A stretch of 64,000 nt of DNA from Halorientalis sp. IM1011 (GCF_001989615.1 NZ_CP019067.1:1426001-1490000), one strand, 5' to 3'; positions 43,654 to 52,611 are shown, counted from the first letter of the stretch. The notes: a model not told the origin generated them from the sequence alone. Translations and numbers: made by a program.

Positions 43654-43689
43654 GTGAGCGACGCCGACCGTCGGCGAGGCGTCGCTCAC
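43654..43689 (+). repeat. 12-bp stem hairpin just after tRNA-Ser
   Basis: GTGAGCGACGCC (43654-43665) pairs perfectly with GGCGTCGCTCAC (43678-43689) around a 12-nt loop, 19 bases after the tRNA. There is no T run. It may protect or end the tRNA transcript, or belong to the palindrome family around it. Confidence 0.55.
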
Positions 43690-43720
43690 TCCCCGCGAGT
43701 CACGACCGACAGTGGATTTG

Positions 43721-43873
43721 AAGCCCTGGAAGACGCAGCCCCGGGAGCACAGCGAACGGAGTGAGCGAGCACCCCGGAACGTCTTCCTCTGGGTTCAAAT
43801 TCCGATAGACGAGCAGAGCTCGTCTATCGGCGTTCGCGAACGCTCCGCGTTCGCTCACTCCCAGTCCTGGCGT
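43721..43873 (+). pseudogene. Decayed second tRNA-Ser 3' end, split by palindromes
   Basis: TCTGGGTTCAAAT (43788-43800) and CCCAGTCCTGGCGT (43860-43873) are identical to the T-arm and acceptor end of the intact tRNA plus one flanking base. They are separated by 59 bases consisting of two perfect palindromes: CCGATAGACGAGC-AGA-GCTCGTCTATCGG (43802-43830) and GCGAACGC-TCC-GCGTTCGC (43836-43854). Upstream, CCCTGGAA (43725-43732) may be anticodon-arm residue. GGAAGACG/CGTCTTCC (43729-43736, 43780-43787) is another large palindrome with the GAACGGAGTGA motif. It could be a former attachment-site repeat or a tandem tRNA duplicate. Confidence 0.65.
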
Positions 43874-43896
43874 ACCACCTTTTTTCACGGGGCCTC

Positions 43897-44037
43897 GCCG
43901 CGAGCCGAAGGCTCGCGGCTCGACCCCCGTCTGCTCACGGGCGGCAAAGCCGCCCGTTCGCACGGGCCGAGGGAGCTCCGCTCCCTCGAGGCCAAAAAAC
44001 GTGGGCGAAAAAAGCCCGCTCGCGCTTCGCGCGAGCG
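43897..44037. repeat. Dispersed hairpin cluster, copy 5
   Basis: Four perfect stems: GCCGCGAGCC-GAA-GGCTCGCGGC (43897-43919), ACGGGCGGC-AAA-GCCGCCCGT (43937-43957), CGAGGGAGC-TCC-GCTCCCTCG (43968-43988) and CGCTCGCGC-TTC-GCGCGAGCG (44017-44037). AAAAAACGTGGGCGAAAAAA and GGTGAACCGCG links recur as in copies 2 and 4. With the tRNA remnant it accounts for the 514-base gap 43635-44148. Confidence 0.8.
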
Positions 44038-44148
44038 GTGAACCGCGCTCCCTTCGGTCGCGCGGATGCTAGACACCAGATGCACACTCCAGCAACCGCC
44101 AGACTCAAACCCAAAAGGGATATGTGATATCTGCGTGAAAGGAGAGGC

Positions 44149-44970
44149 ATGGGGATATTTAGCCGCCTGAAGATGGGCTGGAACCTGTCGATGGACAGCC
44201 TTCGCGTCCTCCGCAAGCAGCCGGAACTGACCCTCTTCCCGGTGATCAGCGGTATCGCAGGGTTGCTGTTCATCGCCCTGCTGTTCGGTGGATCGTACGT
44301 CCTGAACCTGTTCGAGGGGGCGACGGCCTACGTCGTCCTCTTCGCGCTGTACCTGGGCACGTCGTTCATCGCCTCGTTCTTCAACGCGGGGCTGGTGTAC
44401 AGCGCTCGCGAGAGCTTCGAGGGGCGTGAGCCCTCCGTCAAATCCGGGTTGGCCGCGGCCTGGCGACACAAGACGCCGCTGTTCGTCTGGGCGGTCATCT
44501 CGGCGACCGTCGGGATGCTCCTCCGGGCCATCGAGAGCGACGACAGCATCGTCAGCAGCATCGTCGCGCTCGTGGTGAGCGTCGCCTGGTCGATCATCAC
44601 CTACTTCATCATCCCGGTGATCGTCTTCGAGGACGTCGGCCCGCTGGAGATGTTCAAGCGTAGCGGCGAGACGTTCAAGAACACCTGGGGTGAGACCGCC
44701 GGTGCCAACTTCGGCGTCGGACTGGTCTCGATTCTGTTCGTCCTCGTCGGACTGGCCGTCGCCGCCGTGGTGTTCTTCGCGCTCGGCGGCTTCGGTGGCG
44801 GCGCGGGCTTCGTCGTCGCCGCCGTCATCGCCGCAGTCGTCATCCTCGGGGCCGCGCTCCTGTCGACGGCGCTGGGTGCCATCGCCAAGACCGCACTGTA
44901 CGTGTACGCGACCGAGGGCAAGCGCCCACCGGAGTTCGACAACGTCGACTTCGACCGCGGCGCGCGCTGA
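44149..44970 (+). CDS. DUF6159-type membrane protein
   Basis: 273 residues. The N-terminal amphipathic stretch GIFSRLKMGWNLSMDSLRVLRKQPELTLFPVISG leads into six hydrophobic helices in two halves. A loop (VFEDVGPLEMFKRSGETFKNTWGE) is typical of the DUF6159 / glycerophosphoryl-diester-type membrane domain family. Function unknown. A purine-rich AAAGGAGAGG ends three bases before the ATG, so unlike many neighbours this gene may use a leader with a ribosome-binding site. Confidence 0.8.
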   Translation: MGIFSRLKMGWNLSMDSLRVLRKQPELTLFPVISGIAGLLFIALLFGGSYVLNLFEGATAYVVLFALYLGTSFIASFFNAGLVYSARESFEGREPSVKSGLAAAWRHKTPLFVWAVISATVGMLLRAIESDDSIVSSIVALVVSVAWSIITYFIIPVIVFEDVGPLEMFKRSGETFKNTWGETAGANFGVGLVSILFVLVGLAVAAVVFFALGGFGGGAGFVVAAVIAAVVILGAALLSTALGAIAKTALYVYATEGKRPPEFDNVDFDRGAR

Positions 44971-45012
44971 CGAATCACCTGTTTTCTTGTTGGGTCAGCG
45001 TCACGTCTGCGT

Positions 45013-45405
45013 ATGACCGAGCAGTATCGCGCCGACTACCGGCTGCTGGAGGTGCGGGAACACCTCGGTGAGAACCCGAATGCCCTCGACGTGCCGTGGG
45101 CGGAGTTCGTCGGCGACCGCTCCTCCGAGCAGCGGTTTCGCGTGCCCACCGACGCGGCCACGGACGCGTACCTCGAACTCCAGGCCTACGGCGTCGACGC
45201 GTACGGCCACGAGGTGATCGTCAACGACCGGGCGCTCTCGGGGTTCGACGTGCCGCCCGGCGACGGCTGGCAGTACTGGATGACGACGATTCAGGTGCCC
45301 GACCTCCGCGAGGGTGAGAACACGCTCCGGATCCGCCGCGATCCGGACACGCACGACGAGTTCGTGATCGGGACCGTCACGGTGAACTGGCGAGAGCCGG
45401 TTTAA
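45013..45405 (+). CDS. Conserved haloarchaeal beta-sandwich-like protein
   Basis: 130 residues, soluble, no signal. Predicted mostly beta, with alternating patterns (DAYLELQAYGVDAYGHEVIVNDRALSGFDVPPGDGWQYW then MTTIQVPDLREGENTLRIRRD). The overall shape is like a carbohydrate-binding or galactose-binding jelly roll (ligand-loop W-Q-Y-W and closing strand FVIGTVTVNW). The ATG is 27-29 bases after TTTTCTTG. I cannot name the family with certainty. Confidence 0.6.
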   Translation: MTEQYRADYRLLEVREHLGENPNALDVPWAEFVGDRSSEQRFRVPTDAATDAYLELQAYGVDAYGHEVIVNDRALSGFDVPPGDGWQYWMTTIQVPDLREGENTLRIRRDPDTHDEFVIGTVTVNWREPV

Positions 45406-45460
45406 ACGGCCTCACCTCTCGGGGAACAGTGGAATCCGGGCTGGGGGTGTGGTGGCACAC

Positions 45461-46333
45461 ATGTCCACGCCAGCAGTCGAAGAGACGACGCTCGACACGA
45501 CCGGGCTGGAGTTCGCCGCGCTGACCTGTGGGGACGGGGATCGCGACGCCCTGCTGTTGCACGGGTTCCCGGACTCTCCCCGCACCTTCGTCCCGCTGAT
45601 GGAACGACTCGCCGACGCCGGCTACACCTGTTACGCCCCGTACATGCGCGGGTACGGCGAGACCGAGCGACCGCCGACCGAGCCGGGCAACTACTCGCCC
45701 ATGATGCTCGCCTCGGACGTGTTCGCGCTGACCGGCGAACTCGACGACCCCGACCCGCTCGTGGTGGGCCACGACTGGGGCGGGATGGCGGTCACGACGG
45801 CAGCGGTCACCGGCGGGCAGGGGCTCGGGACCTGTGTCTCGATGGCGATCCCGCCGAACTTCTGGTCGCAGTTCGACGACTACGCCACGCAAGCGATGCG
45901 GAGCTGGTACATGAACCAGTTCCAGGTCCCCGGCCACGGCGAGGAGATCGTCCGCGCGAACGACTTCGCGCTGATCGAACGACTCTGGCAACTCTGGAGC
46001 CCCGACTGGGACTACGACGCGGCCCACCTCGACGCGGTGAAGGACACCTTCCGGGCCGGCGAGACCGTCGAGGCCGCCCTGCGGTACTACCGCGATTTCT
46101 TCGACATGTTCCTGCCCCGCCGTCGGTCCGAACAGGAGATCGCCGGCATCGACGCCCCCACGCTCGTACTCGCGGGCGCGCACGACGGCTGTATCGGGGC
46201 CGACCTCTTCGAGGGCGTCACCGACTGCTTCGACGCCCGCGCCGACCTGGAGATCCTGAACAACGCCGGTCACTTCCTGCACGCCGAACGGCCCGACGCC
46301 GTCGCCGACCGGATCCTCTCGTTTGCCGACTGA
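45461..46333 (+). CDS. Alpha/beta hydrolase, epoxide hydrolase/haloalkane dehalogenase type
   Basis: 290 residues. Oxyanion motif HGFPDSP (34-40), nucleophile elbow GHDWGG with Asp105 instead of Ser, and catalytic His271 in NNAGHFLHAERPD. An Asp nucleophile means attack on an epoxide or alkyl halide, so soluble epoxide hydrolase or dehalogenase activity is more likely than esterase. The cap region (residues about 135-205, with WYMNQFQVPG) is of normal size. ATG at 45461, preceded by a G-rich leader and a TTTAAACG promoter-like box near 45402. Confidence 0.85.
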   Translation: MSTPAVEETTLDTTGLEFAALTCGDGDRDALLLHGFPDSPRTFVPLMERLADAGYTCYAPYMRGYGETERPPTEPGNYSPMMLASDVFALTGELDDPDPLVVGHDWGGMAVTTAAVTGGQGLGTCVSMAIPPNFWSQFDDYATQAMRSWYMNQFQVPGHGEEIVRANDFALIERLWQLWSPDWDYDAAHLDAVKDTFRAGETVEAALRYYRDFFDMFLPRRRSEQEIAGIDAPTLVLAGAHDGCIGADLFEGVTDCFDARADLEILNNAGHFLHAERPDAVADRILSFAD

Positions 46334-46484
46334 TTACTTAAACGCGTCTGGATTCCCGACATCTATCGCTGGCCAGTAGTATGTTACTCCTGCACATAGG
46401 CCGACGAAACCCGTCGCAAGCGGCCGGTTCTCCGGTTCGATGCCGTTCTCTCGCCGGATCCGCTATCGGCGCAGGGACGACAGG

Positions 46485-46492
46485 TTTTTATA
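46485..46492 (+). promoter_or_regulatory. TATA box of the thermosome gene
   Basis: TTTTTATA at 46485-46492 predicts a start site near 46515, leaving about five untranslated bases before the ATG at 46520. It is one of the clearest core promoters in the window, fitting a highly expressed, heat-inducible chaperonin. The rest of the 186-base gap shows no gene. Confidence 0.6.
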
Positions 46493-46519
46493 GAAGCACT
46501 TTCAATCATTCGCTTGATT

Positions 46520-48199
46520 ATGAGCCAGCAGCAGCGAATGCGCGGTCAGCCGATGATCATCATGGGCGAGGACGCCCAGCGCATGAAAGACAAGGACGCT
46601 CAGGAACACAACATCGCGGCTGCCCGCGCGGTCGCCGAATCGGTACAGTCGACACTCGGCCCGAAGGGCATGGACAAGATGCTCGTCTCCTCGATGGGGT
46701 CGGTCACCGTCACGAACGACGGCGTGACCATCCTCCAGGAGATGGACATCGACAACCCGACCGCCGAGATGATCGTCGAAGTCGCCGAGACCCAGGAGGA
46801 CGAGGCCGGCGACGGCACGACGACGGCGGTCGCCACGGCGGGCGAACTCCTCAAGCAGGCCCAGGACCTGCTCGATCAGGACATCCACCCGACGGCGATG
46901 ATCAAGGGCTTCGACATCGCCAGCAAGCACGCCCAGGCCGAGATCGACGACATCGCCGAGTCCGTCGACCCCGACGACGAGGAGACCATCCGCAAAGTCG
47001 CGGAGACCTCCATGACCGGCAAGGGCGCGGAACTCAACAAGGAACACCTCAGCCAGCTCATCTACGACGCCGTGCAGGCCGTCACCGTCGAGGCCGACGA
47101 CGGCTCCAGCGTCGTCGACCTGGAGTTCCTCAACATCGAGACCCAGGAAGGCAGCTCCGCGGGCAACTCCGAACTGCTCGAGGGCGCAGTCATCGACAAG
47201 GACCCCGTCCACGAGGACATGCCGACCGACCTCGAGGACGCCTCCGTCATGCTACTCGACCAGCCCATCGAGATCGAGGAGGCCGAGGCCGACGCCTCCC
47301 TCTCGGTCGACAGCCCCGACCAGCTCCAGTCCTTCATCGAGCAGGAAGAAGAGCAGCTCCGCGCCAAGGTCGACGCCATCGTCGACAGCGGGGCCGACGT
47401 GGTCTTCTGTCAGAAGGGCATCGACGACATGGCCCAGCACTACCTCGCCAAAGAAGGTATCCTGGCCCTGCGCCGCGTCAAGAAGACGGACATGCAGTTC
47501 CTCGCGGAAGTGCTCGGCGCGAGCATCGTCTCCGACCTCGACACCGTCGAGGCCGACGACCTCGGCACCGGCGATCTGACCCGCGACGACGACGCCGAAC
47601 TGTTCTACGTCGAGGGGTCGGACAGCCACGGCGTAACGCTCCTGCTGCGTGGCTCCACCGAACACGTCGTCGACGAACTCGAACGCGGCATCAGTGACGC
47701 GCTCGACGTCGTCGCCGCTACCGTTTCGGACGGCCGCGTGCTGGCCGGCGGCGGTGCCGTCGAGGTCGAACTCGCCCGCCGCGTCCGCGACCACGCCGAC
47801 TCCGTCGAGGGCCGCGAACAGCTGGCCGTCGAGGCCTTCGCCGACGCGCTGGAACTCGTCCCCCGCGTCCTGGCCGAGAACTCCGGGCTCGACCCCATCG
47901 ACACGCTGGTCGACCTGCGGGCCGCCCACGACGACGGCGAGGAACGGGCCGGCCTGAACGTCTTCACCGGCGACGTCGAAGACACCTACGAGGCCGGCGT
48001 CGTCGAACCGGCCCACGCCAAGGAACAGGCCCTCTCGTCGGCCACCGAGGCCGCGAACCTCGTGCTGAAGATCGACGACATCATCTCCGCCGGCGACCTC
48101 TCGACCGAGGGCGACGGCGAGGAAGGCGGCCCCGGCGGCGCGCCCGGCGGTATGGGCGGCATGGGCGGCATGGGCGGCGGTATGGGCGGCATGATGTAG
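46520..48199 (+). CDS. Thermosome subunit (group II chaperonin)
   Basis: 559 residues. An ATP-dependent, double-ring protein-folding chaperone. Motifs are [25 protein letters not shown], the nucleotide loop [10 protein letters not shown] (Gly97-Thr101 region), [16 protein letters not shown] in the apical domain and [10 protein letters not shown] in the lower equatorial half. The C-terminus is a Gly-Met-rich tail ([17 protein letters not shown]) that projects into the ring cavity. Typical for the haloarchaeal CCT family. A hairpin cluster follows the stop codon. Confidence 0.96.
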   Translation: MSQQQRMRGQPMIIMGEDAQRMKDKDAQEHNIAAARAVAESVQSTLGPKGMDKMLVSSMGSVTVTNDGVTILQEMDIDNPTAEMIVEVAETQEDEAGDGTTTAVATAGELLKQAQDLLDQDIHPTAMIKGFDIASKHAQAEIDDIAESVDPDDEETIRKVAETSMTGKGAELNKEHLSQLIYDAVQAVTVEADDGSSVVDLEFLNIETQEGSSAGNSELLEGAVIDKDPVHEDMPTDLEDASVMLLDQPIEIEEAEADASLSVDSPDQLQSFIEQEEEQLRAKVDAIVDSGADVVFCQKGIDDMAQHYLAKEGILALRRVKKTDMQFLAEVLGASIVSDLDTVEADDLGTGDLTRDDDAELFYVEGSDSHGVTLLLRGSTEHVVDELERGISDALDVVAATVSDGRVLAGGGAVEVELARRVRDHADSVEGREQLAVEAFADALELVPRVLAENSGLDPIDTLVDLRAAHDDGEERAGLNVFTGDVEDTYEAGVVEPAHAKEQALSSATEAANLVLKIDDIISAGDLSTEGDGEEGGPGGAPGGMGGMGGMGGGMGGMM

Positions 48200-48400
48200 G
48201 AGAGGCGAGCGTAGCAAGTCTCTCCGAACTGCGAGCGGGGAACGAAGTGACCCGCGAGGCAACCCCACTTTTTACACGCTTCGTCGCGCGCTCCGCGCGC
48301 GACTCGCGGCAAAAAGCTCGGCCAAAAATCGCGGCTCGCTCCCGTTCGTCGCTCGCCGCGGTCCGCGCGCTCACGGCGCTTCGCGCCGTTCGCGTGCGGT
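48200..48400. repeat. Dispersed hairpin cluster, copy 6
   Basis: Directly after the thermosome stop. GCGGG-GAACGAAGTGA-CCCGC lies at 48235-48255, followed by CCCCACTTTTTA (possible terminator). GTCGCGCGC-TCC-GCGCGCGAC (48283-48303) and ACGGCGC-TTC-GCGCCGT (48373-48389) follow. It fills most of the 351-base gap 48200-48550. The last 60 bases are AT-rich and carry the promoter of the next gene (TTACTTAATC at about 48511). Confidence 0.75.
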
Positions 48401-48550
48401 CCTGCCGCTGGCTGCCCGCCGCACCGCACCCGCACCGCATTTCGACTAATTTTCCGCTTCCTTTGTACTCTATAGAGGGCTCAGTCCCGCTCTGAGGAAT
48501 ACATATCAAAATTACTTAATCTAAAGCGATGGCCGCGCGCAGGCCCGCAC

Positions 48551-49003
48551 ATGTCCCACACAGCGGACCGGTCCGTTGACGCACAGGAGAGCATCTACGA
48601 GGAGTACGTCCTGAACGTCCGGATCGTCGAGATTGAGGACGAGGACGGGCGGCGTTACCACTTCGAGGCACCCGATCACTGCGGCAAGACGTTCGAGGAC
48701 CCGGAGATGGCGACGCTGTACGCCGACGTGTACTTCGACGTGAACGGCTTCGTCGAGTCGGAGACGGGCGAACGAGGTGTGCCGCCGAAGATCATCCCGG
48801 CGGGCCGGGACACGATGGTGGCGTACATGCGGACGCTCCCGGGCGCCAGCGAAGACTGGGTGAGCTGTTACTTCGCCGAGCGACCCGACAAGATCCAGCG
48901 GCTCATCAGGAACGTCCGGGCACGGGCCGAGAAGGTTCGCGAGGGAGCCGTCGAACAGGGCGTAGCCGACCGACACGACTCGCGTCGCAACGTCGAGAGG
49001 TAA
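48551..49003 (+). CDS. Conserved haloarchaeal hypothetical protein
   Basis: 150 residues, soluble. It has the phrases EEYVLNVRIVEIEDEDGRRYHFEAPDHCGKTFEDPEMATLYADVYFDVNGFVE and IPAGRDTMVAYMRTLPG, followed by a basic C-terminal helix (KIQRLIRNVRARAEKVREGAVEQG). The fold looks alpha/beta with two cysteines (near 45 and 105). No family named with confidence. A TTACTTAATC box is 30-35 bases upstream. Confidence 0.65.
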   Translation: MSHTADRSVDAQESIYEEYVLNVRIVEIEDEDGRRYHFEAPDHCGKTFEDPEMATLYADVYFDVNGFVESETGERGVPPKIIPAGRDTMVAYMRTLPGASEDWVSCYFAERPDKIQRLIRNVRARAEKVREGAVEQGVADRHDSRRNVER

Positions 49004-49216
49004 CCGCGCCCCGTCGCAATCCCGCTGTTTTTCGTCCGGCTTCCGACCGCCTCCAGCAACTGCTCGCAGTTCCTCCGTGTCACGGGAGGCTGTCAAACGT
49101 ACCCACGCATAGCGGTACGAAGCGACAGCGGTCGTATGTACGCGGGCGTATTTTTCTTCCCCCAACGTACTGGTAATATAAAGCGGCTTTGTACGTGCAT
49201 CCCGCTCTCCGCCTGC

Positions 49217-51871
49217 ATGGTGGATCTCAATCGGCGAAACCTGATGAAATCGTCAGTCGCTGCCGCACTGGGGGCCAGTGTGGTGGGAATTGCCGGCGGT
49301 TCGGAGACCGAAATCCCGGAGAGCGATACGTCCGGTGCACCGAGCGTCGTCGGCGATATCAAGCGCTTCTCCACGACGGCCTACGGTGCGGAGGTCACGG
49401 GCCCGTTCGTCTTCGAGAACGGCGGCCTGCTGTACAGCCTCCAGCACCCGAGCGGTGACAATCCGGAACCGTTCGACCGGGCCGGTGTCGGCTACTTCAG
49501 CGACTTCACCTTCGAGCTGGACGGGGACAACGACGACTTCGCGGAAGTCCCGGTCCCGACCACTGACGCGGAGCAGGGCCGCGTTCGCGCGGCCAACCAC
49601 GAGTACGTGTTGCTCGCTCAGGGCCGCGAACCGATCGACGGCGGGAGCGAACGGCTCGGCGTCGCCCAGACGCCCGACGGCACCGATATCTCGCTCGATA
49701 CCTTCGAAGGCACCCAGTACGGTGGTGCCGCGACCAACCCGGACTGTAACCAGTTCGTCCCCACGAACGACGCGGGCACCGAGGGGTATCTGTTCACCAA
49801 CTGGGAGAACAGCCCGGGGAACGTCAGCCGCATCCCGATCAGCATGACCGAGGACGGCGAGTGGGAGGCCGACCTGGAGAACGCGATCAACCTCGCCAAC
49901 ACGGAGCCCCTCCGAGAACTCGGCGGGACCCGGATCAACTGTTACGGCGATCTCAGCCCCTGGGACACGATGCTCTCCTCCGAGGAGAACTACGCACACC
50001 CGCGCGTCTCTCGTACCAACACGGTCGGCGACATCGTCGACGCCGGCTCCGGCGAGGGCATGATCGGCGGCTGCCAGTTCTGGAACCGACCGAACCCAAG
50101 CGACTGCACGGAGCACCTCGACTTCTCCCCACAGGGATACTGGGCGCTCAGCGGCGTCGAGTTCCTGGCGTACTACCTCGGTGCCGAGCGTGTCGACCAG
50201 GGCAGCGACTCCAACACGACCGAACCGATTTCGGACGTCTACCCGAACCCATACCGGTACGGCTACCACGTCGACGTCCGCGAGCCGACCGCCGACCCGC
50301 CCCAGCCGGTCAAGTACTACGTCATGGGCCGGGCCGCCTGGGAAGCCCCGAACATCCAGGCCGACCGGAAGACCGCCTACGGGCTCTCCGACGGCGACAG
50401 CAAGGGCATCTACAAGTTCGTCGCCGACGCGGAGATCGACGGCTACGACGACCCGATGGACGTCGAGGGTACGCTGTACGCGCCGAAGATCACGAACGAC
50501 GCGGCCTCAGCCGAGGACGCAGGCGTTCGCAACAACCCTGCCGAAACCGACCTCCTGATCGACTGGCTCCCGCTCGGGCACGCCAGCCAGCGCGAGTGCG
50601 AGCAGTGGATCGCCGAGTACGACGACGTGACCCAGGTCGACTATCTCGAAGCCCACACCGAACGCTGGAGCGAGGGCGACGAGGTCACCGACGAGGTGCT
50701 GGCCGAAGCCGACCAGTACGTCGTCGAGAACGGGAACCGGAACTACATCACCAACGAGGAGATCGTCGAGTGGGCCGAACAGTACGAGGAACACGGCTAC
50801 GACGGCGTCGACGAGGACCTCCGGAGAGTGCCGTTTCTGGAGACCCGAGCGGCCGCCAAGGAGATCGGAGCGTCCATCGAGTTCAACAAGGCCGAAGGCG
50901 TCGACAGCCGGGACGGTGCCGGCCCCGGTGAGTTCGTCTACTTCGGCATCTCGGAGTTCAACGACGCCCTGGCCGACGAGGAGGGCGACGTTCAGCTCGA
51001 CCGCATCGACGGCGGCATCATCTACCGCGGCGAACTGGAGCAGGATTACAACGTCTCCCGGCTCGAACCCGTCGTCGTCGGCCCCGACTTCGTCGCGAGC
51101 GATCGGCAGGCGGACGGCGACGACGGTGTGGCCAACATCGACAACGTCTACGTGATGGACGACGGTCGCGTCCTCTGCTGTGAGGACGGCTTCAAGTCGG
51201 GTCCCGCGAACTTCCCCAACGACGGGCTCTACGTCTATCAGCCGCCTGTCGACGTCGACGTCGAATCCCTCGCCATCGCCAGCGGCGGCTCCGGCGAGAC
51301 CGATCTCACTGTGTCCTCGCTCCCGAACGGCTTCTCGGGCGCACGGCTCACCGTCTCGACCAGCGACGACGGCGTCGCCGAGATCACGGGCGCGAGCTAC
51401 GACGACGCGCTCGGGATGACCGCCGAACCCGAGGTAGCCGGGGACGGCCAGTCGGTCGAACTCCGCGTCGCGGACCTCGACGGCGAGGTCCAGCCCGGCG
51501 CACAGAACGTCACGCTCGGCACGCTCGTACTCGAAGCGACCGGTACCGGCACCACCGATCTCGAAGTGTCCGTCCGCGACATGGACGACGAAGTCGGCAG
51601 CGAGATCGACGTGCAGGAACGCACGGGCGTCGTCGTCACCGGCCCACCCGCCATCGGCAGCGGTCCGGGCGGCACGGCCCCGACCGACCCCGACGGCGAC
51701 GGCCGCTACGAGGACGTCAACGGCAACGGTCGCATGGACTACGCCGACATCGAACTCCTGTTCGAGAACCTCGACGACGAGTCCGTGACGATGAACGTCG
51801 AAGCCTACGACTTCAACGAGAACGGCCAGATCGACTACGACGACGTGGTCGAACTGTACGAAGAGCAGTAA
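49217..51871 (+). CDS. Tat-exported PhoX-type phosphatase with cohesin-like and dockerin domains
   Basis: 884 residues. A twin-arginine signal (NRRNLMKSSVAAALGASVVGIAGG) is followed by a DUF839/PhoX catalytic region (about 40-670). Its motifs are TRINCYGDLSPWDTMLSSEE, YGYHVDVREP and MGRAAWEAPNIQADRKTAYG, as in calcium/iron alkaline phosphatases. A cohesin-like beta domain (about 677-808) and a linker come next. A dockerin of two calcium-loop repeats ends the protein (DVNGNGRMDYADIELLFENL and DFNENGQIDYDDVVELYEEQ). It probably works outside the cell, releasing phosphate. The start at 49217 gives the Tat signal, and AATATAAA (49175-49182) is the promoter. The next gene encodes a paralogous cohesin-like domain, 44 bases downstream. 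Confidence 0.85.
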   Translation: MVDLNRRNLMKSSVAAALGASVVGIAGGSETEIPESDTSGAPSVVGDIKRFSTTAYGAEVTGPFVFENGGLLYSLQHPSGDNPEPFDRAGVGYFSDFTFELDGDNDDFAEVPVPTTDAEQGRVRAANHEYVLLAQGREPIDGGSERLGVAQTPDGTDISLDTFEGTQYGGAATNPDCNQFVPTNDAGTEGYLFTNWENSPGNVSRIPISMTEDGEWEADLENAINLANTEPLRELGGTRINCYGDLSPWDTMLSSEENYAHPRVSRTNTVGDIVDAGSGEGMIGGCQFWNRPNPSDCTEHLDFSPQGYWALSGVEFLAYYLGAERVDQGSDSNTTEPISDVYPNPYRYGYHVDVREPTADPPQPVKYYVMGRAAWEAPNIQADRKTAYGLSDGDSKGIYKFVADAEIDGYDDPMDVEGTLYAPKITNDAASAEDAGVRNNPAETDLLIDWLPLGHASQRECEQWIAEYDDVTQVDYLEAHTERWSEGDEVTDEVLAEADQYVVENGNRNYITNEEIVEWAEQYEEHGYDGVDEDLRRVPFLETRAAAKEIGASIEFNKAEGVDSRDGAGPGEFVYFGISEFNDALADEEGDVQLDRIDGGIIYRGELEQDYNVSRLEPVVVGPDFVASDRQADGDDGVANIDNVYVMDDGRVLCCEDGFKSGPANFPNDGLYVYQPPVDVDVESLAIASGGSGETDLTVSSLPNGFSGARLTVSTSDDGVAEITGASYDDALGMTAEPEVAGDGQSVELRVADLDGEVQPGAQNVTLGTLVLEATGTGTTDLEVSVRDMDDEVGSEIDVQERTGVVVTGPPAIGSGPGGTAPTDPDGDGRYEDVNGNGRMDYADIELLFENLDDESVTMNVEAYDFNENGQIDYDDVVELYEEQ

Positions 51872-51915
51872 CGGTCCGGACCCGATTCCAGTCCCCCTCT
51901 CACGCCCGACAGACC

Positions 51916-52611
51916 ATGTCACGAACCCCTATCCGAACGGTCGCGGCCTTCACCCTCCTCGCCGGCCTGCTGCTGGTCGGCGGGGCCGGGACGGCGACGG
52001 CCGACGACGGCGCACAGCTGACCGTCACGAACGCAACGGTCGAGGAAGACGAGACGCGCACGCTCCGGCTCGCACTCTCCCGTGCCCCGGCCGGGCTGTC
52101 GGGCTACGAGGTGACCCTCGAACTCGCCGAGGACGGCGTCGCCGAAGTCCGCAACGCCAGCTATCCGGACGCGTTCCGGCTGACGACCGATCCGTCCGTC
52201 TCCGGCGACGGCCAGCGCGTGACCCTCGAAGCCGCCGTGACCGACACGCCCCCCGGCGCGACGAACGTCACGCTGGCGACCGTCGAGGTCGCGGGCACCG
52301 GCGGCGGGACCACCGCCGTCCGCGTCACCGACGCACAGGTCGACGCCGACAACGGAAGCCGGGTCGCACCGGCCTCCGATCCCGGATGGGTCGCCGTGGA
52401 ACCGCTGGCCAGCGACGGCGGTGCCGGCTCGGACGGCAGTGGCGGGGCCGACGGTGGCGGCTCGATCGGCGATACCGCCGGCGATCCGGCCGACGACCCC
52501 GGTTCGGGAGACTCCACCTCTCCGACCGGGACCGCCGGTCCCGGCTTCGGCGGGGTCGTCACACTCGTGGCCCTGCTGACCGTGGCGCTGCTGGTGCGCC
52601 GGCGGCGCTGA
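51916..52611 (+). CDS. Surface-anchored cohesin-like protein with PGF-CTERM
   Basis: 231 residues. A Sec signal (AAFTLLAGLLLVGGAGTATA) precedes one cohesin-like domain (about 30-155). It aligns well with residues 685-800 of the upstream phosphatase: DGVAEVRNASYPDAFRLTTD against DGVAEITGASYDDALGMTAE, then GDGQRVTLE and PGATNVTLATVEV. A Ser/Gly/Asp-rich linker (about 156-205) follows. The C-terminal tripartite signal is PGFG, a hydrophobic helix and RRRR, recognised by archaeosortase A, so the protein should be lipid-anchored to the cell surface. It is likely co-transcribed with the phosphatase and may receive its dockerin. Confidence 0.82.
   Translation: MSRTPIRTVAAFTLLAGLLLVGGAGTATADDGAQLTVTNATVEEDETRTLRLALSRAPAGLSGYEVTLELAEDGVAEVRNASYPDAFRLTTDPSVSGDGQRVTLEAAVTDTPPGATNVTLATVEVAGTGGGTTAVRVTDAQVDADNGSRVAPASDPGWVAVEPLASDGGAGSDGSGGADGGGSIGDTAGDPADDPGSGDSTSPTGTAGPGFGGVVTLVALLTVALLVRRRR

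Noticed and set aside
43635-44060. CRISPR-like or transposon array after tRNA-Ser because of many repeats
   Set aside because: The repeats are palindromes of differing sequence and spacing, with no constant repeat unit, no transposase and no target-site duplication.
48130-48199. Gly-Met repeats at the thermosome end, possible frameshift or low-complexity artefact
   Set aside because: A GGM-rich C-terminal tail is normal for haloarchaeal thermosomes.
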